Source: Anoxybacter fermentans (lineage in GTDB: Bacteria; Bacillota; Halanaerobiia; DY22613). From it: a stretch of 64,000 bases of DNA. Below the pieces are notes generated by a model. The model was given only the letters and a program-made list of their open reading frames with translations, ran no database searches and was not told where the DNA came from. A program made the position numbers and the translations under genes. The stretch is from assembly GCF_003991135.1 (NCBI RefSeq), contig NZ_CP016379.1, positions 124,001 to 188,000 of the forward strand, given 5' to 3'. Shown piece after piece: positions 39,919 through 48,472 of this stretch (its first letter is position 1; every line of letters begins with the position of its first letter).

Positions 39919-40987
39919 AGTTATAAATAGGTTAAAAAATCTGTCGGGAATATCTGATTTAATTTATTCTTTGATTGCTATTATTATCGCGTTGTTGATA
40001 GGTGCAGTTTTGATATTTGTCTCCGGTTATAATGTGATTGATGCTTATTATAATTTGTTTTATGGCGCTTTTGGCAATATTTATAATCTGTCTCAAACAT
40101 TATTAAAGACTACACCTTTGATCTTTACTGGTCTTGCGGTAGCTATTGGATTTAAAACCGGTTTGTTTAATATTGGGGGAGAAGGTCAATTATATTGGGG
40201 GGCCTTAGCTACTGCAATAGTTGCCTTGACTTTTTCAAATTTAAACAGTTTTATTTTAATACCTTTATCTTTGTTGGCAGGTGCTTTAGTTGGAGGGATC
40301 TGGGGGGCTATTCCTGGTTATTTAAGGGCAAAAACCGGAGCTCATGAAGTGATAACGACCATTATGTTAAATTATATAGGTATTTTAGCTACCACCTTTT
40401 TGTTAAAAAACTATTTTAAGGAACCTGGACCAGTAGATCAGACTGCTCTGATTCCAGAAGCTGCCCGTTTAACTGAATTAATCCCCTATACTCGTTTAAC
40501 CTGGGCAATTTTTTTAGGGGTATTTGTAATAATAATAATTGATTTATTATTTAAAAAAACATCTTTGGGTTATGATTTGCAGGCAGTAGGTGAAAATCCG
40601 GCTGCTGCTGAATATGCTGGCATTCGTCCGGAGAAAATGATAGTGTTTTCAATGATTATCAGTGGAGCTGTAGCTGGTCTGGCAGGAAGTACTATGGTAA
40701 TGGGAGTTTTGCACCGTTTTATAACAAACTTTTCTCCTGGTTATGGTTTTACCGGTATTGCCGTGGCTGTTTTGGGGAGAAATAAACCCTGGGGTGTGTT
40801 GTTGGCTGCCTTGTTGTTTGGAGCCCTGGAAGCTGGAGGAATGTCGATGCAGCTTTTCGCCAAAATTCCCATGGATTTAATGACCATCGTTCAGGGATTA
40901 GTAATCCTCTTTGTAGCTGCTCCTGCCCTGATTCAGATACTATCTGAAGTATTTAAGAAAAGCAGGGGAGGTGGTTATAGTGAATGA
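39902..40987 (+). CDS. Nucleoside ABC transporter, permease 1
   Basis: A 361-residue BPD_transp_2 permease with eight to ten membrane segments. FKTGLFNIGGEGQLYWGA and GAIPGYLRAKTGAHEVITTIMLNYI (both cited in part) are the conserved RbsC/YufP blocks. It starts at ATG 39902 after GGAGGAG inside the end of the ATPase gene. With the second permease it forms a heterodimeric channel for nucleosides. Confidence 0.92.
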   Translation: MPEGVKVINRLKNLSGISDLIYSLIAIIIALLIGAVLIFVSGYNVIDAYYNLFYGAFGNIYNLSQTLLKTTPLIFTGLAVAIGFKTGLFNIGGEGQLYWGALATAIVALTFSNLNSFILIPLSLLAGALVGGIWGAIPGYLRAKTGAHEVITTIMLNYIGILATTFLLKNYFKEPGPVDQTALIPEAARLTELIPYTRLTWAIFLGVFVIIIIDLLFKKTSLGYDLQAVGENPAAAEYAGIRPEKMIVFSMIISGAVAGLAGSTMVMGVLHRFITNFSPGYGFTGIAVAVLGRNKPWGVLLAALLFGALEAGGMSMQLFAKIPMDLMTIVQGLVILFVAAPALIQILSEVFKKSRGGGYSE

Positions 40988-41918
40988 TGTTATTAGTACT
41001 ATTTTTAATATAAATACCTTAGCAGCAGCTATTCGTATGGCTACTCCTATTGCTTTAGCAGCTATGGGAGGGGCCTTTTCCGAACGATCAGGAATAATTA
41101 ATATTGGTCTGGAAGGTATGATTCTTATAGGTGCTTTTGCTGGCGTTCTTGGCTCTTTTTATACTGGTAGTCCCTGGTTTGGAGTATTTCTGGCTATGGT
41201 TGCAGGTGGTTTATTGGGAGCTATTTTTGCCCTCTTTACAATAAAATTTAAGGCAGATCATGTTGTGGCAGGGGTTGGATTAAATATTCTGACTTTAGGG
41301 TTTACCACCTGGTTAATGCAGATTTTATGGGGTAGCCGCGGTACTTCTCCCAATGTAAACGGTTTAAAAGAAATTTCAATACCCGTATTAAAAGATATTC
41401 CTGTAATTGGTAAGTTGCTGGGAACTCAATCTCCCCTGGTTTATTTGATGTTTATTCTGGTATTTTCAGGATGGGTACTTTTATTTAAAACACCTCTAGG
41501 CTTAAGGATTAGAATAACTGGTGAACATCCAGAAGCAGCAGATACATTGGGTATAAATATTAAAGGGATACAGTATTTCAGCGTGATTTTAAGCGGTATT
41601 TTATCCGGGTTGGGTGGTGTGTATCTTTCTCTTGGTCATTTAAACTGGTTTAGTATGAATATGTCAGCAGGAAGGGGGTATATGGCCCTTGCTGCTAATA
41701 TCTTTGGTCAGTGGAATCCTTTGGGAGGATTAGCAGCCAGTTTTCTCTTTTCTTTTACTGATGCTATTCAGATGCGATTGCAGAGTCTTAATATTGGTAT
41801 AGCCAGTGAATTGATTCAGATGTTACCTTATTTATTAACTATTGTCGTACTAGCTGGAGCCGTTGTTCGTTCCCGTCCGCCCGAGGCTTTAGGGAAACAT
41901 TATGAAACAGGGAAATGA
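40980..41918 (+). CDS. Nucleoside ABC transporter, permease 2 (GTG start)
   Basis: A 312-residue YufQ-like permease with about nine membrane segments. Signature blocks are FSERSGIINIGLEGMILIGA and GLGINIL-like VGLNILTLGFTTWL. GTG 40980 is chosen because GGGGAGG ends eight bases before it; an in-frame GTG at 40971 falls in that site. It overlaps permease 1 by eight bases. It is the last gene of the operon. Confidence 0.9.
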   Translation: MNDVISTIFNINTLAAAIRMATPIALAAMGGAFSERSGIINIGLEGMILIGAFAGVLGSFYTGSPWFGVFLAMVAGGLLGAIFALFTIKFKADHVVAGVGLNILTLGFTTWLMQILWGSRGTSPNVNGLKEISIPVLKDIPVIGKLLGTQSPLVYLMFILVFSGWVLLFKTPLGLRIRITGEHPEAADTLGINIKGIQYFSVILSGILSGLGGVYLSLGHLNWFSMNMSAGRGYMALAANIFGQWNPLGGLAASFLFSFTDAIQMRLQSLNIGIASELIQMLPYLLTIVVLAGAVVRSRPPEALGKHYETGK

Positions 41919-42092
41919 AAATATTATGTTAATAAAGCTAAGTTTCTGATTACCGAAGGTTGTTGGGAATAGATGGAACGGGTTAAGAAGAAAGGAGATA
42001 GAGGAAATTAACGAAGTATATATCACATTAGCTTAAATGGAGATTGAGGAAGTTTTTACTGCAGATGCACTGATAAAGATTGGCCTTTTAAA

Positions 42093-42118
42093 TTCCCGGG
42101 CTGGCCCGGGATTTTTTT
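42093..42118 (+). terminator. Terminator of the nucleoside transporter operon
   Basis: A GC-rich hairpin TTCCCGGGC / GCCCGGGAT with a short loop, followed by seven T. The 170 bases between the last permease and this hairpin hold no credible gene. Confidence 0.85.
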
Positions 42119-42138
42119 AATGTTTAGGAAATCATACT

Positions 42139-42192
42139 TTATTTCGACTGAAATCGAACTTTAGATGGTTCGAAAAATTAGCTTTGTACAGT
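42139..42192 (-). repeat. Inverted left-arm remnant of the palindromic element
   Basis: The complement matches the left arm (AAAGCTAATTTTTCGAACCA then TCTAAAGTTCGATTTCAGTC to AAATAA), with about 15 bases missing between the outer end and the inner arm. Confidence 0.7.
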
Positions 42193-42282
42193 GACCAAAG
42201 GGCATTTTGTTCTGCCATTCATTTTACTGAATGATGTTAGAATAAGTAGGGCATATTGAAAATATAACAAACTGGAGGTGGA

Positions 42283-42954
42283 ATGATGGATTTTATCTTA
42301 TTGTTTGGAGTTTCGATTTTGCCGGGGATATTCTGGGTCTGGTACTTTTATAGGCAGGATTATCTGGATCCGGAGCCATGGGGATTAGTCTTTCGATCAT
42401 TTATTGCTGGAGCTTTGACGGTGATTCCAGTCAGCCTTATTGAAACTTCCTTTGCTATTGAGATCAATCGGCCAAATAATTTAATCGATTTATTGTTTTT
42501 ATCTATCTTTATTATCGGTGTTACAGAGGAAGTCTTTAAATTTCTTGCTGCCTATTTTTCTGTTTATCGAAATAAGGAGTTTAATGAAGTAATGGACGGA
42601 ATTATTTATGTGGTAACAGCTGGATTGGGGTTTGCAGCAGTTGAGAATTTGTTCTATACAACGGTTTTTGGTTATAAAGTAGGGGTCATCAGGGCGGTGG
42701 TGACAAGTCTGGCTCATGCAGGTTTTTCTGGAATCGTAGGGTTTTATTTTGGAATGGCCAGATGTTATCCAGAAAGGAGTAAATTCTACATCTTATATGG
42801 TCTGGCCTGGGCCAGCCTGTTGCATGGTTTTTATGATTTTCTGGTTATAAGTAGATTGGTTGGCTTTACTATGACTATTGGAATTGTATTGCTGCTACAA
42901 TTATATCTGGCCCGATTGATCAGGCGAGCAGAATTTCTTTCGCCTTTCAAATAA
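42283..42954 (+). CDS. prsW: PrsW-family intramembrane metalloprotease
   Basis: A 223-residue protein with about eight membrane segments. It has the PrsW/CAAX-protease-like motifs: GVTEEVFKFLA (the E-E-x-x-K motif, near residue 80), GLGFAAVENLFY (E-N motif) and conserved histidines in SLAHAGFSG and SLLHGFYDF. PrsW in Bacillus performs site-1 cleavage of the anti-sigma factor RsiW. No anti-sigma gene is adjacent here, so the substrate is unknown. The start follows GGAGGTGG. A decayed duplicate of its 3' end lies at about 36938-37045. Confidence 0.88.
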   Translation: MMDFILLFGVSILPGIFWVWYFYRQDYLDPEPWGLVFRSFIAGALTVIPVSLIETSFAIEINRPNNLIDLLFLSIFIIGVTEEVFKFLAAYFSVYRNKEFNEVMDGIIYVVTAGLGFAAVENLFYTTVFGYKVGVIRAVVTSLAHAGFSGIVGFYFGMARCYPERSKFYILYGLAWASLLHGFYDFLVISRLVGFTMTIGIVLLLQLYLARLIRRAEFLSPFK

Positions 42955-43019
42955 TTACAGTAAGCAAAGAGGAATTTTAATTTTTAAGGAGAACTATTTT
43001 AAGTTGGGGAGGGAAGGGT

Positions 43020-43472
43020 ATGAACCGGAAAGAAAAAATAAAAATTGCAGTAATTGACGGAATGGGAGGCGGTCTTGGAAGTCAGATAGTCACCCAACTT
43101 GTAGAAAAGTTAGGAGATCAGGTTGAAATTATTGCCCTTGGTACCAATGCCATGGCCACAGGTCGAATGATGCAAAGTGGTGCTAAAAGAGGTGCCACTG
43201 GTGAGAACGCCATCAGGGTCAATATAGAGAAAGTTGATTTGATTGTTGGCCCTTTAGGAATTATGATGCCAAATGCCTTAATGGGTGAAATTACTCCCAG
43301 GATGGCTGAATGGATTGGGCTTGCCAGGGGTAAGAAATTTTTACTTCCGGTTATCCAACCTCATTTTACACTGGTTGGGTTGCAGAATGCACCCATGTCT
43401 GATCTTATTAATGAGTTGATTTTGCTGATTGAGGGGGAAGTGAAAAACCATGGTAAAGAAAAAGAATTATGA
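43020..43472 (+). CDS. DUF3842 family protein
   Basis: A 150-residue protein with the DUF3842 pattern: IAVIDGMGGGLGSQIV at the N-terminus (a glycine-rich loop like a nucleotide-binding Rossmann turn), ALGTNAMATGRMMQSGA, RGATGENAI, VDLIVGPLGIM and GEITPRMAEWIG. The function is unknown. In Clostridia and relatives it is often next to a large FAD oxidoreductase, as here, where the two genes overlap by 23 bases. A shared role is plausible but unproven. Confidence 0.8.
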   Translation: MNRKEKIKIAVIDGMGGGLGSQIVTQLVEKLGDQVEIIALGTNAMATGRMMQSGAKRGATGENAIRVNIEKVDLIVGPLGIMMPNALMGEITPRMAEWIGLARGKKFLLPVIQPHFTLVGLQNAPMSDLINELILLIEGEVKNHGKEKEL

Positions 43473-44844
43473 TGTGATTATTGTTGGGGCTGGCCCTGCT
43501 GGAATTTTTACAGCCCTGGAATTAGTAAAAAGTGGCAAGAAACTGGATATTTTAATGTTGGAAAAAGGGCGGAGTTTAAAAGAACGGGACTGTCCAATGA
43601 AGTCCAGAAATATTAATTGTATTAAATGCCCTAGCTGTGCAGTTGTCAGTGGTTGGGGTGGTGCAGGTGCTTTCAGTGATGGTAAATTAACCCTATCCAC
43701 TGAAATAGGTGGACATATGCCTGAGTATATCGGCAAAGAAAAACTGGCTGAGTATATCAAAAAAGCTGATGATATCTATCTACAATTTGGTGCAAGAGAT
43801 AAGATTTATGGTATATCACCCGAAAAAGCTGAAGAGATTGCCGACCGGGCAATTATGGCTAATCTTAAATTTATCCCTGCACGTCTCCGTCATCTGGGAA
43901 CGGGTTATAGCAAAGTAGTTTTGCAGGGAATGATGGATTATTTAATCGAAAATGGTGTAGAAGTGGTACTTGGACAGCGTGTGGTTGAACTTTTGGCAGA
44001 AAACGGTCGGATTAAGGGAGTCAAATTGAAAGATGGAACGATTCTTGAATCCAGATATGTAACTGTTGCTCCCGGTCGGGAAAATGCTGAATGGTTGAGC
44101 AAAGAAGCTGCCCGGTTGGGAATTGATATGGCCATCAATCCTGTAGATATCGGTGTCCGGGTAGAATTACCAGCAGCTATAATGAAAAATCTGACAGATG
44201 AAATTTATGAATCAAAATTGGTCTTTTATAGCAAAAAATTCGAAGATAAGGTAAGAACTTTCTGTATGTGTCCAAATGGTGAGGTTGTTCAGGAAAACAA
44301 TCAGGGTTTGATAACTGTAAATGGTCATACTCATTCCCATATCAAAACCAAAAATACTAACTTTGCGCTGTTAGTAAGTAAAACTTTTACTGAACCATTT
44401 AAAGAGCCCATTACTTATGGACGCTATATTGCTAGCCTGGCAAATATGATAGGGGGCGGTGTTATTGTTCAAAAATTGGGTGACCTTTTGAGTGGACGCC
44501 GTTCTACTGAAGATAGGATTCAAAGAGGTCTTGTGGAACCGACCTTAAAAGATGCTACACCTGGGGATTTGAGTCTGGTCTTTCCACATCGATTCCTGGA
44601 AGCAATAGTTGAGATGCTGGAAGCGCTAGATAAGCTGTCACCAGGCGTTTACAACAGGGATACTCTGTTATACGGGGTAGAGGTTAAGTTTTACTCTTCC
44701 CGCTTAAAAGTAAATAACAATCTGGAAACTCAGATTGAGAATCTCTATACTGGCGGTGATGGGGCAGGAATCACCCGTGGTTTGATGCAGGCTTCTGTTT
44801 CCGGTATGGTAATTGCAGATGATATTGTTCGTAAAGAAAGTTAA
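43450..44844 (+). CDS. FAD-dependent oxidoreductase
   Basis: A 464-residue flavoprotein. The dinucleotide-binding motif is DVIIVGAGPAGIFTALEL (residues 7-24). A cysteine-rich stretch DCPMKSRNINCIKCPSCAV near residues 50-68 is followed by GWGGAGAFSDGKL. The C-terminus has the FAD closing motif LYTGGDGAGITRGLMQASVSG. This resembles the group of uncharacterised NAD(P)/FAD-dependent dehydrogenases sometimes named FAD-dependent dehydrogenase YhfW/HI0933-like. The substrate is unknown. Translation is probably coupled to the DUF3842 gene. Confidence 0.85.
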   Translation: MVKKKNYDVIIVGAGPAGIFTALELVKSGKKLDILMLEKGRSLKERDCPMKSRNINCIKCPSCAVVSGWGGAGAFSDGKLTLSTEIGGHMPEYIGKEKLAEYIKKADDIYLQFGARDKIYGISPEKAEEIADRAIMANLKFIPARLRHLGTGYSKVVLQGMMDYLIENGVEVVLGQRVVELLAENGRIKGVKLKDGTILESRYVTVAPGRENAEWLSKEAARLGIDMAINPVDIGVRVELPAAIMKNLTDEIYESKLVFYSKKFEDKVRTFCMCPNGEVVQENNQGLITVNGHTHSHIKTKNTNFALLVSKTFTEPFKEPITYGRYIASLANMIGGGVIVQKLGDLLSGRRSTEDRIQRGLVEPTLKDATPGDLSLVFPHRFLEAIVEMLEALDKLSPGVYNRDTLLYGVEVKFYSSRLKVNNNLETQIENLYTGGDGAGITRGLMQASVSGMVIADDIVRKES

Positions 44845-44853
44845 AATTTCTTG

Positions 44854-44886
44854 GCCAGCCTTTTAGCTGGCTTCTCTTTTTTTAAC
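44854..44886 (+). terminator. Terminator after the FAD oxidoreductase
   Basis: GCCAGC / GCTGGC stem with a 6-base loop, followed by TTCTCTTTTTTT. A frame extending the next gene back across it is rejected. Confidence 0.75.
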
Positions 44887-44913
44887 AAAATTTCAAAAAA
44901 AGGGTTGGGAAAA

Positions 44914-46155
44914 ATGTTTGTGTTATTTCATAATTATTATACCAGGTTAATCCGATTTTCCAAGAATGTGAAGCTGTATCTTTTGGCTTTGACTTTAAAC
45001 TCTATTGGTACCGGAATGTTTCTTGTTTTATATAACTTATATTTAAAAGAGTTGCAGTATAATGAAGCTTTTGTGGGTCGTACTGTCTCGTTAAAAGCTT
45101 TAGCAGCAGTATTGATTCTTTTACCGGCGGGTGTTTTCAGTGACAGGTTAGGACGGCGGAAGGCAATGATCACAGGAGCGGTATTTTCAGGAATTTCTTT
45201 TGCTATTTTAAGTCTATTGGAAGATGCTAATATAATCCTCATATTTATTTTTTGTAATGGAGTTTTTAATTCATTTTTTATGGTAGCCCAGGCACCCTTT
45301 ATTATGGAAAATACAACCCCGAAGGAAAGGATACATCTTTTCAGTATCAATTCAGCATTGATGGTGGGGGCCTGGATGTTGGGGAATATTATCGGTGGAT
45401 GGATTCCCGATATTTTGACATATTGGTTTACTACACTGGTAGCGATGAAAATTACCCTGATGATTTCTGCTCTGATTATTTTTTTGGGGGCTGTACCATT
45501 AATTAAGATCAGGGAGATTCAGACTCATCAACAGCGTAATTTTGATGAAATTATTAAAATGCTTAGGGATAAAAAAGAGCTTTTAACTCTAGGTAAATTC
45601 ATTTTACCTTCTGCACTGGTTGGTTTTGGGGCCGGGTTATTTGTACCCTATACCAATCTTTATCTGGCAAATCAGTACGGAATGACAACTTCGCTTATTG
45701 GAATTGTAATGGCTTTAAGTCAGATAATGACGGCTTTTGCAACGCTTTTTGCTCCAGTATTGGTAAAACAGGTTGGACGGGTCAAAGGAATTTTTATCTT
45801 TCAGATGTCTTCAATACCGTTTCTCTTTATTATGGCTACCACTTCAAATGTATTCCTTGCTATGGTGGCAGTTCTCCTTAGAACTGCTTTGATGAATGCT
45901 GCTAATCCCATTACTTCCAATCTGATGATGGAAGAAGTAGGAGATAAAGTAAAAGGAATAGCTAATAGCTTAAGTCAGATGGCATTTCAGCTGGGATGGG
46001 TAGTTATGGGGCCAATTAGTGGAATGATTATTGCAGAATACGGATATAGTTATGTCTTTTTTCTTGCCATGTTTTTTTATCTTGGTTCTGCACTCTGTTA
46101 TTTTATTTTCTTCCGTCATCTGGATGAAGAAAAGGTTCAAAGTGCTATTTATTAA
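44914..46155 (+). CDS. Major facilitator superfamily transporter
   Basis: A 413-residue membrane protein with about twelve hydrophobic segments. The signature GVFSDRLGRRKAMITG after the second segment is the classic MFS loop. ATG 44914 is taken as start because GGGTTGGG precedes it and the upstream in-frame TTG lies in a terminator. The second half contains FQMSSIPFLFIMATTSNVF and an FQLGWVVMGPISG motif typical of the YfmO/drug-efflux-like group. The substrate is unknown. Confidence 0.85.
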   Translation: MFVLFHNYYTRLIRFSKNVKLYLLALTLNSIGTGMFLVLYNLYLKELQYNEAFVGRTVSLKALAAVLILLPAGVFSDRLGRRKAMITGAVFSGISFAILSLLEDANIILIFIFCNGVFNSFFMVAQAPFIMENTTPKERIHLFSINSALMVGAWMLGNIIGGWIPDILTYWFTTLVAMKITLMISALIIFLGAVPLIKIREIQTHQQRNFDEIIKMLRDKKELLTLGKFILPSALVGFGAGLFVPYTNLYLANQYGMTTSLIGIVMALSQIMTAFATLFAPVLVKQVGRVKGIFIFQMSSIPFLFIMATTSNVFLAMVAVLLRTALMNAANPITSNLMMEEVGDKVKGIANSLSQMAFQLGWVVMGPISGMIIAEYGYSYVFFLAMFFYLGSALCYFIFFRHLDEEKVQSAIY

Positions 46156-46205
46156 TGGGTAATGTGCGGTAAATTGGTTTCTGAATTTAATAGGGAGGTG
46201 GATTG

Positions 46206-46430
46206 ATGGGGTGTCTCGGGCATTTGTTGGGTATGATTTTAGGTTTGATTGGGGGAGTTATTGGTCTTGTCTTTGGAATTTTTGGTAGTCTTATTGGAGT
46301 TGTTGTCGGAGGTATAGGAATTATCATTGGAATTATCGTTCCTATGCTTATCTTTGGTATTCCTGTACTTCTCCTTATTGCAGGAGTCTGGTTTTTGTGG
46401 TGCCGACCAAAAGGAGAAAAAACTAATTAA
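46206..46430 (+). CDS. Small glycine-rich membrane protein
   Basis: A 74-residue protein, start ATG after GGGAGGTGG. It is almost entirely hydrophobic with regular glycine/isoleucine alternation (GLIGGVIGLVFGIFGSLIG), likely two closely packed helices, and ends in a basic tail CRPKGEKTN. No family function is recognised. Small glycine-zipper proteins of this kind are often envelope-stress associated, but nothing here proves it. The palindromic element begins two bases after the stop. Confidence 0.7.
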   Translation: MGCLGHLLGMILGLIGGVIGLVFGIFGSLIGVVVGGIGIIIGIIVPMLIFGIPVLLLIAGVWFLWCRPKGEKTN

Positions 46431-46431
46431 G

Positions 46432-46653
46432 GATTAAACTGCAAAAAGCTAATTTTTCGCGTCTTGAGAAATTTTTCGAATCATCTAAAGTTCAATTTCC
46501 GCCGAAATAAGGCTTCCTGACTCAAAGGGCCCTCCTGGCCCTTGATTAACTCATCACCTCCTGTGATGAGGCCTTATTTCGTCGAAAATCGAGCTAAGAT
46601 GATTTGGCGAAAAATTTCTATGTCGCTCAAAATTAGCTTTTTGCAGTATAATC
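46432..46653 (+). repeat. Full-length palindromic element with target duplication
   Basis: A 222-bp copy from GATTAAACTGC to GCAGTATAATC. ATTAAG (extendable to ATTAAGGAT if the first bases are counted as target) occurs at 46426-46434 and again at 46654-46662. Confidence 0.85.
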
Positions 46654-46713
46654 ATTAAGGATGAAGATAAAAGGTTTAAAGATGTATGTATAGAATTTAA
46701 TTGAGGTGAGATA

Positions 46714-47130
46714 ATGAAAGGAAAAATTCAATTTCGGGTGCGATATGCAGAGACAGATGCAATGGGTATTGTTCATCATGCCAATTATTATATCTGGTTT
46801 GAGATGGGAAGGACTGAGTTACTGCGAGAATTGGGTCTGGAATATCGTTCTATGGAGAAAAAGGGGATTTTTTGCCCTGTGATTGAGTCCCGTTGCTATT
46901 ATAAAAATTCAGCCAGGTATGATGATTTTTTGACATTGGAGACAGAGATTAAAAGTGTGAATAAAGCTACATGGACTTTTAGCTATCGGGTTTTGCGGGA
47001 TGATCAGCTATTGGCAGAGGGTTATACAGTTCATTGTTTTATAAATCGGGAAGGTAAACCAGTAGCTTTAAAGAAAGCAAATCCTGAAATGTATCAAGTG
47101 ATGGTAGAGAAGGGTTTAATTGAGAAATAA
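46714..47130 (+). CDS. Acyl-CoA thioesterase, YbgC/4-hydroxybenzoyl-CoA thioesterase family
   Basis: A 138-residue single hot-dog domain. The catalytic block RYAETDAMGIVHHANYYIWFE lies at residues 10-30, with the active Asp in ETDAMG; the family consensus is (Y/F)x(D)TDxxGhVhhxxY. The length is typical (about 130-145). Family members hydrolyse short- to medium-chain acyl-CoA or acyl-ACP in the cytoplasm. It is monocistronic, ending at a clear hairpin just before the oppositely oriented tRNA-Pro. Confidence 0.9.
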   Translation: MKGKIQFRVRYAETDAMGIVHHANYYIWFEMGRTELLRELGLEYRSMEKKGIFCPVIESRCYYKNSARYDDFLTLETEIKSVNKATWTFSYRVLRDDQLLAEGYTVHCFINREGKPVALKKANPEMYQVMVEKGLIEK

Positions 47131-47132
47131 AA

Positions 47133-47157
47133 AAAGACCACTTTCAGAGTGGTCTTT
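47133..47157. terminator. Terminator between the thioesterase gene and tRNA-Pro
   Basis: A perfect 10-bp stem AAAGACCACT / AGTGGTCTTT with a 5-base loop. It works for both converging transcripts. Confidence 0.85.
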
Positions 47158-47169
47158 ACTTACAAAAAA

Positions 47170-47247
47170 TGGTCCGGCTGCCGGGATTTGAACCCGGGAC
47201 CTCTTGCTCCCGAAGCAAGCGCGCTGACCAAGCTGCGCTACAGCCGG
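47170..47247 (-). tRNA. tRNA-Pro (CGG)
   Basis: Minus-strand cloverleaf with acceptor CCGGCTG/CAGCCGG, anticodon loop TTCGGGA between CTTGC and GCAAG, T-arm CCGGG-TTCAAAT-CCCGG and encoded CCA. Confidence 0.94.
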
Positions 47248-47307
47248 GTAATATCAATCTGAATAATATTATATCGTCAAAATTGAAATTTGTAAAGAGT
47301 TTTTATG

Positions 47308-47628
47308 TTATTTTTGGATCTTTAGAGTTATCAATGGGCCTGGAGATAAATATTGCTCTTCTTTTAAGTAAAGGACAATACCTCCGATTTTACTGGCTGC
47401 CAGATTATATATCCAGGTTGCTATTGCAGCTCCTATGGCTCCCATCAGTGCATAAATACAGATAAAAAAGAAGGCTGAAATTAAAGTTGGCCAAAATGCG
47501 CGGGGTGAGGAAGCAACTATTGCAAATACGGAAAACATCCCTGCAATTAGTCCAAAGATTAATCCAAAGATAAGATAAAGTTTAGCAACACTTTTGATAT
47601 CAATTTTCTTAAGTTGATATTTTTTCAT
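47308..47628 (-). CDS. Small membrane protein, DUF3566-like
   Basis: A 106-residue protein with two long hydrophobic helices (about 17-42 and 50-75). The N-terminus KKYQLKKIDIKSVAKLYLIFG resembles the start of DUF3566 transmembrane proteins (basic strand, then D-x-x-S-V-A-K; motif given in part). AAGGAGG precedes the ATG by about ten bases. Function is unknown. It is divergent from the VanZ-like gene, with only 50 bases between. Confidence 0.65.
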   Translation of the reverse strand: MKKYQLKKIDIKSVAKLYLIFGLIFGLIAGMFSVFAIVASSPRAFWPTLISAFFFICIYALMGAIGAAIATWIYNLAASKIGGIVLYLKEEQYLSPGPLITLKIQK

Positions 47629-47678
47629 CTACATAAAACCTCCTTGAAAGAATTTTCGAAAAGCGATACAATATAAAA

Positions 47679-48089
47679 ATGAGAAAGAAAGTAGGGGTAC
47701 CTGTGAAATGGCGAATTTTTAGTGAGTATACTTCTGCATTGTTTTTATTGAGTTATATGGGACTTATTTTTTATCTTTCATCAATTCCAGGGTCAGAGCT
47801 TAAAGTTGAGACACCTGATTATATTCTTCATGCTCTGGCTTTTGGTGGCTTTTACTTTTTTTCAACCTTATTTTTACTTCATCAGATGAAATTAAAACAG
47901 AGTCTACTCTCTGGTCTTTTTTTCACCTTTCTTTTCGCTCTCAGTGATGAAGCTCATCAATATTTTGTTCCAGGTCGTACACCTGACTTACGGGATATTG
48001 CTGCAGACCTTGTGGGTGCTTTGTTTGTTTTGGTAATGTTAATCTTTATTTTTCGATTTTATGCTTTTGTTAAGTCAAAAAAAGGATAA
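47679..48089 (+). CDS. VanZ-family membrane protein
   Basis: A 136-residue protein with four hydrophobic segments. It carries the VanZ signature FALSDEAHQYFVPGRTPDLRD (given in part) and the following AADLVGALFVL, with FYLSSIPGSEL early in the chain. VanZ itself confers low-level teicoplanin resistance, but most VanZ-like proteins have no assigned role. No vancomycin-type genes are nearby. Confidence 0.85.
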   Translation: MRKKVGVPVKWRIFSEYTSALFLLSYMGLIFYLSSIPGSELKVETPDYILHALAFGGFYFFSTLFLLHQMKLKQSLLSGLFFTFLFALSDEAHQYFVPGRTPDLRDIAADLVGALFVLVMLIFIFRFYAFVKSKKG

Positions 48090-48452
48090 AACCTGCTATA
48101 ATTAGCAATGAAGGCCAATAGGTTTTAATGTAATCCAAATACTGTTCCGGTATAAAGGTGAAGTCAAACTCAATAATTAGAGCAAAGAGTATTAAACCCA
48201 GGCCCGGATATAATTATTCAATTTTGGCCAATATGTCTGTTCCATCAACAGGATATAAAGACCCAGCCAGATCAGGATGGAGCTTGTGATTAAAAAACCT
48301 AATATACGGTGAGTGATAAAATATGCTGTTAGAAAAGCACTACCTAAAAGAAGTAAAAAGATATCTCCATCAATTAACCGGAACCGTTCCAATGAAAGAA
48401 AAATTCCGACAATGACTAGAAAAATACCGAAGAGGCGATTTCCTTTGGTCAT
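48070..48452 (-). pseudogene. Small LiaI/LiaF-like transmembrane protein, apparently frameshifted
   Basis: The first 86 codons (48452 down to 48192) encode three hydrophobic helices and end YWPKLNNYIRAWV-stop. A shift of frame near 48205-48210 continues as PGLGLILFALIIEF, then a second YWPSLLIIAGFILFLT ending at 48070. Two YWPxL-helix repeats are usual in LiaI/LiaF-TM-like proteins, so the continuation looks genuine and the gene interrupted. It overlaps the VanZ gene's end by 20 bases on the other strand. The shift could be a sequencing artefact. Confidence 0.5.
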
Positions 48453-48472
48453 GGAACTAACTCCTTTCTAGA

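Noticed and set aside
42036-42119. A 27-codon frame ending inside the nucleoside-operon terminator
   Set aside because: No ribosome site, and the C-terminal half is the terminator hairpin itself.
44851-44913. Longer N-terminus for the MFS transporter
   Set aside because: The extension would begin with TTG inside the preceding gene's terminator stem and has no ribosome site.
47169-47465. A 98-codon frame over tRNA-Pro
   Set aside because: It is read antisense through the tRNA; its similarity to translated tRNA artefacts explains it.
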